Of a stretch of 46,552 nucleotides of DNA, positions 11,800-22,144 are shown piece by piece. Below the pieces are notes generated by a model. That model did not search any database. It saw nothing but the letters and a program-made list of their open reading frames with translations, and was not told the origin of the DNA. A program made the position numbers and the translations under genes. The stretch spans positions 1 through 46,552 of the forward strand of contig FWCC01000509.1 of NCBI GenBank assembly GCA_900169235.1. Reading direction: 5' to 3'. This DNA comes from Zarea fungicola (Eukaryota; Ascomycota; Sordariomycetes; Hypocreales; Cordycipitaceae). Position 1 is the first letter of the stretch. The number at the start of each line of letters is the position of its first letter.

Positions 11800-13537
11800 T
11801 CAGAGCACTGCCATCTTTGCTACTATATCAGCTGCTATATCGCGTCCTGGAGCCCGTTTCGCAAGACTACTCAGCTGCTTGACTTTTTCTCTCATCCCCA
11901 ACGTTTCGGGGCTCCCATCTAGCAGCTTGAGAATGGCCCTGCTAAGACATTGTGACTCAAATTCGGGGCTGGTTTCGCGGCAAGCCCAGTGGCCAATGCC
12001 AATCTGTTCCGTGAGCTGTGCCAGGTTAAAGCAGTCGGCCCAGGGAGGTAGAACTATTGTGGGTACTCCAGCTCTGTGGGTAGAGTAAGTAACCGTCATT
12101 CTTATTTTTCTTTTATTCTGACAAAGATAAAACGGTTCAGGGAGAAGAGAAAGAGATCAGGGAGGCGAAAACGTACTCTAGACTTTCGTGGAATCCACCG
12201 GCGCCGCCATGTGTCACAAACGCTGTGATTAACCCAGACTGGAGCAGTGTCGGAGGATCAATCGCCAGCCACGTGCTTACCTTCACTCGACCGGTCTCTT
12301 CAATCGGTTTCATAGCTGATTTCCAGTCAAAATGGGAGGTAATTTCGTCTGCAATCTTGTATTTCCACAATACTTGCACGTCAGATTGTTCAAGAATCTG
12401 CCCAATAGCGCCTATCATTTCCTGGGTTGCCTTGGCGCTATAGACAAACGCCGTTCCTAAATTCACCAGGACAGTAGGTCTCAGCTTCATCCAGTTGAGC
12501 AGTTCTGCGTCAATATCCAGCGCATGGGAGGGTAAGAATGTAATGGGGCCAGCGCAGGTGACATTGGCTGGGACAAAGTCGATGGGCGTCGAGGCACCGG
12601 TCATCGTCTGTGTAATCCAGGGAACATCACTATGATGTCTGTGGAATATGTCGAGTGGGTTCATGACACCATGCGCTTCAAGAAAAGATCGTTTTGTGGC
12701 CACTGAACGCAATTTCAGAAACCCGTGTATAAGCTTAAAGTTGAGGTATGCATTGCGCGGTACAAGATGCCAGGGAACAGGGAATAGGAATCCAGACCCC
12801 AAACTAGCGATGAAGTTAGTGAAATGCCAGTACTCGAGTAAAAAGAGAGGATACTCTTACGCCGGATATTTCCAGAACATTTTTCCATATGGTTGCAACG
12901 CGAAAAAGGTATCGACTAGTGTGTTCGGCGTTATGATAATATGAGACCGATTTTTTCCACGGGTGGCCTCTACCGCGGGTGAAAACATGGTATCCAGCAC
13001 AATGGTCGTAGGGTCTACCTCCTCAATTATAGATGCAATGTGGTCGTGAATTGCAAGGTGTTCCTTAGGTGTCCATGGGGAAAAAGCATATTCCATGGCT
13101 TTTGTGAGTTTGTCGAGTCCCTCGATGCCTGGTTTACCACTCTGCCCCGGAGAGCCATCATCTTGAATACCAAGTCCGATAAGTTTTAGTTCTTGCATAA
13201 TGGCATCGTTGTAGGATCTTCCATTCAAAGGATGAAATATGACGTCTTTGGCCAGAGGCCGTCGTGCCTTGGTAGCACTTGATATGGCGGCAGCCTTGCC
13301 TGCAAGAGACTGGAAAGACGCAATATGGATTTGGACACTAGGGTACCTCACCATGAGACTTTGTACTGTGGCCAGGTGGACATTGCAGAAGCCATGAGGA
13401 TCTGGAATGACAAACAGTACAGTATTGTTGTTCCTTCCTCGGACATTAAACAACGTGGGGGATTTATATTCTGGCCAGTAGTAAAAGGCAAGTATTATTG
13501 CGCAAAGCGCTGTGAATATGGACATCCGCATATGCAT
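11800..13537 (-). CDS. UDP-glycosyltransferase (GT1 family)
   Basis: Three exons, 13537-12861, 12803-12177 and 12073-11800, join to 525 residues. The ATG at 13537 (MHMRMSIF) is preferred over the longer open frame to 13888. It opens a hydrophobic N-terminal anchor (residues about 5-22), and a CT-rich tract lies just upstream. The N-terminal half has the acceptor-domain pattern 'VLFVIPDPHGFCNVHLATVQ'. The C-terminal half has 'PTVLVNLGTAFVYSAKATQ' and the UDP-sugar-binding signature THGGAGGFHESLEAGVPTIV followed by PPWADCFNLAQL, completed only when the 103-nt intron 12176-12074 is removed. The splice joints (GC|T and GA|A) restore the family consensus exactly. Enzymes of this family move a sugar from UDP-sugar to small lipophilic acceptors, for self-protection or product decoration. 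The acceptor is unknown. Confidence 0.87.
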
Positions 13538-13551
13538 TTCAAAGCCCGCTG

Positions 13552-13612
13552 AAAAGGGGGGGAAAGGCGTAAAGAAAGGAAACCAAAAAGAAAGAAAAAA
13601 GTCAAAGGCCGT
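13552..13612 (-). promoter_or_regulatory. Pyrimidine-rich tract upstream of the UGT start
   Basis: On the minus strand this interval is almost uninterrupted C and T, ending about 15 bp before the ATG at 13537. Such CT-rich leaders are common near transcription starts of expressed fungal genes. They support the chosen start codon. Confidence 0.4.
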
Positions 13613-16600
13613 GGGTAACGAATCCGGGTCGAGGAATAAATAAAATGGACAGATTATAAATCTTCGAGAACTGTCCGTAAACTTGATGTTGAACTTGAGT
13701 GGAATATTACATAACAATCCTCCAAGAAACCTGCCGAGACGCCTAGAAAGGGGTAACTTGTTATTGCAAGATTTGTACTTGAAACTGCTAACAAATTGTA
13801 GGGCTGCTACAAGCTTTTCGAGTATAATGAACGTTGCGTGACTTGCGTAGCACGTAGTGCTTATATGTGGAGTTTTCATAGAATTCACAACCCATGACTC
13901 GTAGCAGTTTCATGGACTCTACGCCCTGCCTAGTGTTCGTTCAAACCAGGATAGTTGTCAGTTACATGCATTCTTCAACACAGCTACCACAATTGCCAAG
14001 TTATATAGGCAAAATTTTCTCGAGTTACCAGCGCCGCCTCGAGCGCCAAATCTTGTATGGATCTAAGCTCACATAAGTACATGTCCCTTACCAACAGTAT
14101 CAAATACAGAGGGGCAGGGTCAAAACAACCAGGCTGTACCTAAGGGAACTTTCCTAGCCCTGTCAATTCCGGCTTTAAATTTGCTCCCGCCATTGGTGGA
14201 AAGCAAGTGGCTTTGCCCGTCAGGGGTATCGAGGTTCTAGAAGTCCCGCAGAAACCGAGTGGCCCAACTCAGCGGCGCATAAATTATTAGCGAGTTAATC
14301 GTCAGCACAATAAATAGTATCTTATTAGTGTCGCTGCCTCTGATGACAGCGTAATAAGCGCATCGCGGTGATTGGCCTACGAGGTGCAAAACGCACTTTT
14401 TAGGAAGCAGCTAGCCAGAGAAGGAAGTGGTCACCGCCTACTTGGCGAACACTAAGATATAAGCATCAATCAATAAGTAATCAACGAACGGATGACCGAG
14501 GTCCTATCCCTGCTGTATCAACAATTAGGTGAAACTTAAGAAGTGTCAAGAGCTCATATATAAACGATTCTTAGATAAACATACGTTTTCTCCCTTCGCC
14601 TATGTATTAATCTCGACCTTAGTATTATTCGTGGCTACGTGGGCTACAGCCGCAGGCTATTAGTTAGCCTGCATCACTGCAGGAAGGGCTCACGAGAGTA
14701 AGAGCAACAATGCTCTAGCTAATATACTGAAAATTCCGGATTCTTAATATTACCGTCAGATGACTTCGAGGACGGTACATTACCAGCGCTATTTTACTAT
14801 ACTACTTTCTGATTCAAATTTTGGCACCTAGCTGCACTGCGCCGCTTTCCACTGAATGCGGACTATTTGTGCCATCTACAGTAGCATCCAGGTATGTGCC
14901 CAGAGATTGATCTTTGTGTTTGCTGTCGTGCAAGACTCAAGCATGGGCACCATTTAAGTCTCACCTACTTTAAAGCATATCTAACTTATATTAATATAGA
15001 TATGCTGTCCTACTCACAATTCGGCCAGAGGGAACATGCTTGGTAGAGCAGTACACAGACGCATGATTGTATTAATAACATATACGCCGTTATCGGCTCT
15101 TTTGCCTATCCACCGCGCTCGTGCTATACAACATAGAGCAGCGAGTTTCTCGACTACGTAGAGGACCCGTCGCGAGGCATTGCCAAGCTATGTCGATACA
15201 TTCTATGATGAGAGGTGAAATAGAATACGTCACGGTTCCGCTTTTTGGGCTTATTTACGCTCCGCCGAGGAAACTGGCGGGCAATTCTAGTATATTGTTG
15301 CACTCAGCTTGACTCGGCAAGCTGTCAGTAAACGGTCTCTGCATACGTCGTCGCCGCGGGACCTCGCGATCCACTTGCCGGCAGATATTTCATGCCTTGC
15401 GCTGCCGGCGTAAAGAGCCATTTGCGCCGATTTTAATTCCGCAACCGACTCAGCTGAGTGCAGGCGCCCACGTGTACACTGCAAATGGTGGGATGAGAGG
15501 CTATTGTGGAAATAAAAGTGGAAATAACGATAGCCTTATATTTTGTAGTTAATTAGCTGACTCGTGCCACCGGCAATAACGAACATAGGCACAGGCCATC
15601 AGACTAATGCTTGAACTTGTATCAAGTGTCCTCCCTCCCCATATTATATACTGGTAAATAACAGTTTTTATTTTCTAAACTGCTTAAATTTCTTATAATA
15701 TAAAATTAAATCATTCTTTATGCCCTCTACGCCATGTATACCCTGTCAGCTCTACTTCTCCACTGTTTGGTGAGTCAGTTTGACTCTCCGTGGAGGGATA
15801 AACGTCTTTTGTAGCTACGCGGCAGCGATAAAATAATTTTCAAATAATAAGCTGATTTCCAATTATTTACGTAACTCTATACGGCTATGGCCATGTAGTC
15901 AGCCCAATGCTGCCGTCATTGACCTTGTCTAACGCGGCTAAGAATAAGTACAGGCAAAATGTCCACTGAGGTAGGAAGTCACACATGCAAACAGGGTACT
16001 TTAGAATGATGCTATTCGGGGTGTTAACTGAGCCCTCGCCTCATACTCAGTACAGCATCGGGGTTGCCGTGTTGGTACAGTTTCTAGTACGTAAGTGCCC
16101 TTTTTTCTTCCCCCGCCTGGCTTATCGGCATTGCTATATATGTATATGGACTCGTCATGCTTACTATAACCCAAGATTCAACATATACCATGATCATCTC
16201 GTAAGGAATAGTTTTATAGAACTATTATTAGCAATACACAAGAATGTGGATTGCTCCCACTGGCTTTAGATCATGCGGAATGGGCTGAGCATGGATGAGG
16301 CTCTGTCGGCACTCAATTATCTTGGACATCCCGCCAAGGCTCACCATCAGACGAGATTAGAGGCGGTGAGGTCAAGATTTCTGTTCCTGAGCTCTCCTCT
16401 CCACTCTCACTTTTTCCCCTTAGCTTTTCAGGAACCGTAATAGTTGCCTACTAAGGTTGTCAATATACTTAGCTTGAACCTTTGTACCATGATTACGGCG
16501 ACCCAGTATACCAAAACCTGCTTTTCTATCAGCGCCAAGGCTTTTGGCGAGAGCCAGCTTCTATGATGTCTTGCCGCTTAGTAATAGGCTGCATACTCAA

Positions 16601-16799
16601 GAGGAGGCATTGCCATAACGCTCTAGTAAAATATAAATATCTATTAGTGTCTGCGCTTTCTTATAATGTACAAGTAACTTTAACAAGCGCATGAAATACC
16701 ATTACCCTTCAAACCATTAACACCATTCAATATTTACGTCAGTGAAGAGCATTTTTATATTCCATGGTTGGGAATCACGCTAATAAGTTCTCAGGCAAT
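13613..16799. other. 3.2-kb gene-poor spacer
   Basis: No gene is supported. The interval includes an 8-bp inverted repeat with a 5-nt loop at 14652-14672 (GCAGGCTA..TAGCCTGC). A relatively GC-richer patch lies around 15330-15480. A copy of a dispersed repeat sits at 16395-16490 (separate entry). Short open frames such as 15121-15312, 15287-15484 and 15985-16269 show no domain. Confidence 0.5.
16395..16490 (-). repeat. Dispersed repeat, copy A (decayed coding-like fragment)
   Basis: Positions 16443-16480 match 36667-36704 at 34 of 38 bases, including an identical 20-base core, and weaker similarity extends upstream over a shared TGAGCTCTCC and C/T-rich segment. On the minus strand both copies can be read as 'VQAKYIDxLxRQ', so this is probably the relic of one coding element. 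Confidence 0.5.
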
Positions 16800-17222
16800 A
16801 TGAAGCTCACCTTTACCTCTGCTCTTATGTCTCTTGCTATGCTTCAGACGCCAGTTCTTGTAGCGGCTCTGGGCATAAACTGTAGAGGTAGTACGCTCTG
16901 TGGCAATAAGTCTGGTGCCATGGATGAGATTAGGGATCTCATTACGGATAATATCAATGGAGTTGACCCAAACTATTGGTTCCAAAATGGAGAGCAAATC
17001 GCTTGTTCTAGGCAGGTTTGCGCCTTTTTGCAAAACACCAATGGCGCACCTGGACAATGGATCAGGGATGCCATAGTTCGGCTCCGTAACCACGGCTGCA
17101 CAGGATGCGGTTCATATGCATTTTTTGATAACGATGTTAGCAAGGGAGAGTTTACTGTCAATTACGCATCCCGCAACTGTGGCCATGGCGTCTGCAATGG
17201 AGCGCTCAACCCTAAGAAGTGA
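16800..17222 (+). CDS. KP4-like secreted cysteine-rich protein
   Basis: A single exon encodes 140 residues from the ATG at 16800. An in-frame ATG at 16764 would add twelve polar residues ahead of the hydrophobic leader, so the downstream start is chosen. Residues 1 to about 23 form a signal peptide ending VLVAA. The mature part has the KP4 killer-protein pattern: LGINCRGS near its start, then CGN, GEQIACSRQVCAFLQNT, IRxLRNHGCTGCGS, and a C-terminal FTVNYASRNCG. Eight cysteines are visible, all expected to pair in disulfides. KP4 of the Ustilago maydis virus blocks calcium uptake in target fungi; similar proteins are encoded in many ascomycete genomes with roles in antagonism or host interaction. 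Activity of this copy is not shown by sequence alone. Confidence 0.85.
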   Translation: MKLTFTSALMSLAMLQTPVLVAALGINCRGSTLCGNKSGAMDEIRDLITDNINGVDPNYWFQNGEQIACSRQVCAFLQNTNGAPGQWIRDAIVRLRNHGCTGCGSYAFFDNDVSKGEFTVNYASRNCGHGVCNGALNPKK

Positions 17223-17431
17223 GGAGAGGATGGCCTGGTGGACTGGGATTGTCTCTAGGAATAGTGCCCAGTGCCGCTGATCACGGTGAAGAGTAATCGC
17301 AGAATAGCTAGCTAGCTAACATTCCGTTTCTACTCTTCATTATATTCTGTATTAGCAATTGTTTCTATACTGCATGTAACTCCTAACGTACATTGCACTG
17401 CACCGAAAGAGATCGTACAGCCACATCATAG
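17223..17431. other. 3' flank of the KP4-like gene
   Basis: This interval contains CTAGCTAGCTAAC and several GT donors, but no ATG-led signal-peptide exon that could serve the cysteine-containing frame downstream. Confidence 0.5.
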
Positions 17432-17719
17432 AGGCTTGAGACTGCGACTTTTCTAACATCGGAAGAATACAATGCAGAGAACAAGACGCTTTACGTTGTG
17501 GATCGCATTTCGGTGAACAGCATGAAGAGCAACATGTGTTACAGCAACTGGGGGTCGGCAACTATGAAATCGATTAAAATCGGGTCTATGGATTTCAACG
17601 ACTGGATCAACTTTTACGAGGAAAAAAATTGCCGCAATTACTATGGCCAGATCTTCGACTTTGCGGGATGTCTTAACATCCCCTACATGAGTGTGTATGG
17701 ATGCACAAGATGCCGCTAA
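17432..17719 (+). pseudogene. Orphan C-terminal exon of a small cysteine-containing protein
   Basis: The frame is open from 17432 (just after TAG) to TAA at 17717-17719. It reads like real protein, including 'NKTLYVVDRISVNS', 'IKIGSMDFNDWINFYEEKNC' and a C-terminal 'YGCTRCR'. Five cysteines are present. The aromatic-acidic 'INFYEEKNC..YYG' segment resembles a Greek-key (beta/gamma-crystallin-like) motif, the fold of some small secreted fungal proteins; this is a weak visual inference. A CTAAC branch site (17453-17457) followed by TGCAG (ends 17477) could be an intron acceptor, but no upstream exon with a start codon or signal peptide is found in the 200 bp back to the KP4-like gene. The first in-frame ATG is 17522. 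It is therefore annotated as a fragment, though a short intact gene from 17522 is possible. Confidence 0.35.
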
Positions 17720-18853
17720 CAATTTCTGCTGTTAGTTTCAGTGAACTGGTGGGTAGAGGAAAATGAATGACTTCATAGGATTTCTTCCTAAAGATGTTAC
17801 TAGAGGGAATAGTCTGTGCATTACTGCCTACCAAAATACTACTATATCCTGTCATATTGCTACCTATCAGCTACGTATTAGCTACGTATTAGCTACATAT
17901 TAGCTATTATATTAATAATTTATGAAGCTTATATTCTTAGTAAAAGATTTAGGACTATATCCTGTCTGTAAATGCCTATCCTTTATACTACCCCTGACCA
18001 TGGTCTTCATTGATCCTAGACCGAATATAATAGGGATAACGTGGCTTGCATATGGCACTGGCCGGTATCTTATTTCACGTGGATATGCCAAGGTCAGCTC
18101 TACACATGGATAGGTAGCACTTTCTCTTCCAGTAGCAGTAAACCGGCCCAGAGGTGCCAACGTAAGCCGCTCAGAAGTACACTTTCCGATGTGTGGTCCA
18201 CTTCTGACCCAAGATCGACGTGGAAGGAAAATGAGCAAGAATGTCAACATGTGGCTTTGAGAGGGTGACTCAGTCATGTTGGCAGTTAGTATCTTGACTA
18301 CAATCCTAGCGGCAGCGAGGCCTGGTTCTGATCATGCCCCAAGCACTTACTACACTGCTTCTTAATGAAGCGGAGAGTCACTTGCGAGAAGTGTATGGAC
18401 AGGTAGCGGGCAGGCCAAGTTACCAATAGGACCACCCTTTCTCAATGTAGCACTTTCTAATTTGGATGACTAAATAATGAAAAGCACTGAAAATAAAATA
18501 CTACCCGTTCGAAGTATGGACATCTTATGTATCTGATTTTTTTTTGTTTCCTACGTATCAACTTTCCTACATGCTTCGGTTTCTCTTCTTTCTTGTTGGC
18601 TCTTTTGACCTTCAGTTGTGGTTGTGTCCTTGCGCTCAATGAGCCGGCGCTTTGCACGTTTATATGCAGTGGGCACGTTTTCGGTGATGATGTTCAAGTA
18701 TCAATATTTATTTTTAACGAATTATTATTTCTAATGTCTGCCACAAGTTTCAATTGTCCTAGAATTCAATTATTGCCCGAGTTCTTCAGCGATACATTAC
18801 ACCCCCAAGTCCTGCGGCCTATGTTTGGCTGAAATGTAGACCCCAAAGAGCCC
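17720..18853. other. 1.1-kb AT-rich spacer
   Basis: No gene is supported. The interval contains an 11-bp tandem repeat at 17869-17906. The open frames at 17912-18277 and 18527-18832 show no domain. Confidence 0.5.
17869..17906. repeat. 11-bp tandem repeat
   Basis: The unit AGCTACGTATT occurs at 17869-17879 and 17880-17890, then as AGCTACATATT at 17891-17901, with a partial fourth unit. It is a short minisatellite in noncoding DNA. Confidence 0.8.
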
Positions 18854-19493
18854 TTAATGGCAATGCCGTTTTGATGTAGCAGTCTTGTAATAAGAACTCC
18901 AAGTTGCAGCCGGTATGGGAAAAAATCGCAGTTTGGCGCTGCTAGACATTGTAACACCTCGGTAGTGTGTTACGAGACTGGTCTTATTGGCGGAGGAAGA
19001 GGCTGCACCGGAACCCTGTTGCCACACCTTGAACGCGATCTAGATTATATAATTGATGACAGCTAGAAAGTTAGTCTACTAGGGAGAAGATATTAAATCT
19101 CAAACTTACAAGTGTCCAATTTGCCACGTCACGCACTAGTTGCATTGCTTTATTTACGCCGCAAGTGGCACTCCTCCAAATTGACTGTGTAAAGCCTTTA
19201 GCTTGGAGAGTTTGGGCATCTAGGGATGCACCCACTGGTGTCGAGGGCATGACTCCAATTCCCTCATCAGTGTCGTTCAATAACTCGATTTCGATTTCTT
19301 TGCCAAGTACAGATGCGGTATAATGGCTCTCGAGAGCATATAACGATGCGGACTCAGTGTCGGTGCTGGCGACGGAGGCCACATTGCTGTTGACTTTCTG
19401 CCACCAAGAATGCGGTGCACTCCTAACAGCTAATTTAAAACAACCAAGAGATGTACTGTGGCGCGAGGCAGTTTCGATTTTATCTCTAGCCAT
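18854..19493 (-). CDS. Hypothetical protein, two exons
   Basis: I do not recognise this protein. Exon 1 runs from the ATG at 19493 to 19110 (128 residues) with protein-like composition: acidic and serine-rich in the middle, then 'WRSATCGVNKAMQLVRDVANW'. It ends at a GTAAGT donor (19109). A CTAAC branch site is present. The acceptor may be TCTAG ending at 19040, giving a 70-nt intron and a 61-residue second exon ending at 18854 (about 189 residues in total). Alternatively it may be TTTCTAG ending at 19063, giving a five-residue tail. If unspliced the frame stops at 19071. No signal peptide, membrane segment or known domain is seen. Confidence 0.4.
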
Positions 19494-21436
19494 GGCGATA
19501 TAGTTGTAGCGTTATATGCGATTCTTTTTGCTCCTCTGGGAGTAAGAAATACCACGAGCGAAGACAAGCTGACCTAAATAGAACGGCCTCCTTCTACCAC
19601 TCTCGAATAAAGTAGACAGTATAGCAGCTATAGTGAGAACTTGGCCTATGCTAGTGCTTACACGCTCCAGAAGCTGCCGGATTTAAGGGATGTGACGCTA
19701 TAAAGCTTAGCCTTTGTGGCCAGGCCGCCTTGCGCGTCCAAGGCTTTCTCTGTACTGTTAGTCGATATCCTCTACTGCCATGCATACCCGGTGGACCACA
19801 TGCGCTAGAGCAGATGACAGTCCCGCATCAGCCAACAAGTTCAGATGGGGCAGAGCAGCGCTAGAGGTGAATGTCCATCTCAGCATAGACTCCGCTGTCG
19901 GTAACCTGTCATGGCTCACGTTGCTAGTGGATATACTATTGGAGAAACTCAGCTTCGATGGAGATTCACCAACAGCGCCAGCTAGCGCATCCCACTAACG
20001 TTACAAGGGCATTTTAGCGCGTGTTTTTAGGGAAATAGAAGTGACGGCCCCGTAAGTGTTCCGGAAGCCATGGCCACATGCGAATCAATCAGTCTCCTAT
20101 GTATGACTCGTGAATGAGTAGCAAACTTACCACCCGCGAAACCAGCAAGCTAGCCAACCGGCAAGTAAGCCAGCCAGCTAGCTACCTTTTAGCTATTGAG
20201 GCTATCCCCAGCGCCAACCAGCCAGCCAGCCCGTAGCCACTGCTAAAACACAGATGCGAAATAAGCCAACCAAACGAAGTGGTGGAGCTGGGGACCAAGT
20301 AGGCAAGGAGAAAACTGCCATCGGGTGGAGCGATAAGCTGCTGGCACAGCCAAAAAAAGAGCAGCAACAAAGCGAAGTCACCAACCACAGCGTATGTCGT
20401 CGGAAAACGTTTGCGCAAAAGGATACGATGATTGTGAAGCAACGGGGAACTCCAGTGGCATGGATAGTGGAAGAAGTCTAACGACACTCTCTTGTCGAGC
20501 ACACGATATCAAAAGGGAAGCAAAGGGAAGAAAACGAACGAGGCAACAGACACCAGAAAGTGGACAGGCTTGGCTGAAGACGCACGCGGCCTATTAAAGT
20601 TATAAAACAAAAGCTGACGAGGAAAAGAAGCGAATTGGGAATGGCTACTCTTTCTAGTGCAATGCAAGCGGTGTGGTACGGAATAAATAAGATGTACAAG
20701 GTTGTGGTTCCGAAGCCATGTTCCACCTGTCAGATGGTGTTGTCGCCAAGTGGATGTCAATGTTAGCTAAGAAATGCTTCAGGTCGCAGCTTGGTCACAA
20801 AACATGGCCCTGAGAGCGATACAGATTAGCTCTACTCAGCACACTCACTTGTACTAGAGCTATTCAAATATGAATTGGGTCACAGAGCCGACATCAGCAT
20901 CCCACATGGACTTTCGCTCTAACTAGTACGTAGTTGATTAATTGCTCAATAATCCCTCCTTGGATAACGATAATGCACCTTTGCAACTAATTTAACCTTG
21001 TTATAATTTCCCTGTACCCTTGCAGAGTGCTGCCAAGATCAACGTAAATGTGAATGAAAACGCATGACTTGGCGATCCCGCACTGCATGGGCGGAGCACT
21101 ACACCGTCTGAGAACCAATGTGAAACACAGAATGGTGGTGCATTGCGGGCAGTTGCAGTTCTGCTATTGATACGGTTATCGAATATATTGTGATAGTTTT
21201 GTAATCCTTTAACAGGTAGATTTTCTCTTTTTTTTGTCCCTTGCTCTCCACTTTAATGTCTAAAGCCTTTTGTTTTCGTGCTGGTCAGATATTTTTTTGC
21301 CAATTACTATCATGGGCGACTACAACTACTGCCCAGGTCAGGCAAGTCCAGCGAGACCAATGGTACCCTAATTTGAACTTTCAACACCTGAAAATGCAAT
21401 TCTTCATGAGTCGGCCGTAACTTTTGTTGCGAGTTC
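19494..21436. other. 1.9-kb spacer upstream of the hypothetical and bZIP genes
   Basis: No gene is supported. A low-complexity patch rich in CCAGC/GCTAG units lies at about 20138-20235. The overlapping open frames at 20182-20502 (minus, no ATG) and 20254-20481 (plus) lie across it and show no domain. Confidence 0.5.
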
Positions 21437-22144
21437 ATGCTGACCATTTCATGTAAACAAAGCAACTGTAACGATTCAATTACCATATACAATAAGGTTG
21501 ATGTCTATGCACGTCTCGAATTCGGCAGTAATGTTGTACCGTGTACGGCAGTTCCGGGTCTCGTCAACACACTTGAAATATCATATGAAACCGATTCTAA
21601 ACGTTCCTATGCCGCCCGTCAAGTCCCAGGACAGCAGCTAATAGGTCAAACGGACAATGATCGGAGAGTAACCCAAGGTGACAACGATCCGAGCAATCAT
21701 GCTCGAAGCAAACGGCAGGCTCAAAATCGTGCTTCGTATGCCTACCAACTTGCCAAAATCTTTGAACATCAATTACATGTGACTCAAAGGCTAAGATATG
21801 TGACTAGGCAAAAGGCGTTTCGACAGCGAAAGCAACTATACGTTAAGGGCTTGGACTGTCGCATCTTGGAGCTTGAGAATATGAACAGACAATTGTACCT
21901 GGAGAATCAGGATCTAAAAGAACAGATAAAAAGGCTTAGTCTGGAAAATAATGCGTTGAAGGCGGTGGCATCAACAATCAGCTCTCTGCCAGACTTCACA
22001 CCCTGCAATTCCGTTTCGCCCAAAGTTATTGGTCGAGGAGAGAGCTCATTGTTAGTGGGTAATCAGTCTCTTCTGCTACCGGAAGAGAGTATAATGGGAA
22101 TTCTGCGGCTGTACAACAATAGCGAATCAGATTATCTTTTGTGA
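21437..22144 (+). CDS. AP-1-like bZIP transcription factor
   Basis: Two exons, 21437-21735 and 21808-22144, encode about 211 residues. Removing the 72-nt intron (GTATGC..GACTAG) joins the basic region into KRQAQNRASQKAFRQRKQ, which carries the AP-1/YAP signature NR..Q..FR.RK. A leucine zipper follows immediately, with heptad hydrophobics through 'LELENMNRQLYLENQDL' and 'KEQIKRLSLENNAL'. The intron is a multiple of three with no stop. The unspliced frame therefore stays open but inserts 24 residues between the DNA-contacting asparagine and the rest of the basic region. The N-terminal 90 residues and the C-terminal tail show no domain. YAP/AP-1 factors act in oxidative stress and metabolism. 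No cysteine-rich redox domain is visible, so the specific role is unknown. Confidence 0.8.
   Translation: MLTISCKQSNCNDSITIYNKVDVYARLEFGSNVVPCTAVPGLVNTLEISYETDSKRSYAARQVPGQQLIGQTDNDRRVTQGDNDPSNHARSKRQAQNRASYAYQLAKIFEHQLHVTQRLRYVTRQKAFRQRKQLYVKGLDCRILELENMNRQLYLENQDLKEQIKRLSLENNALKAVASTISSLPDFTPCNSVSPKVIGRGESSLLVGNQSLLLPEESIMGILRLYNNSESDYLL

Noticed and set aside
13538..13888. N-terminal extension of the glycosyltransferase by 117 residues
   Set aside because: The extension is not family-like and runs through a CT-rich leader; the ATG at 13537 opens a proper membrane anchor.
20182..20502. Hydrophobic minus-strand frame resembling a membrane protein
   Set aside because: It has no ATG, lies over a CCAGC-rich low-complexity stretch and is opposed by another equally open frame.
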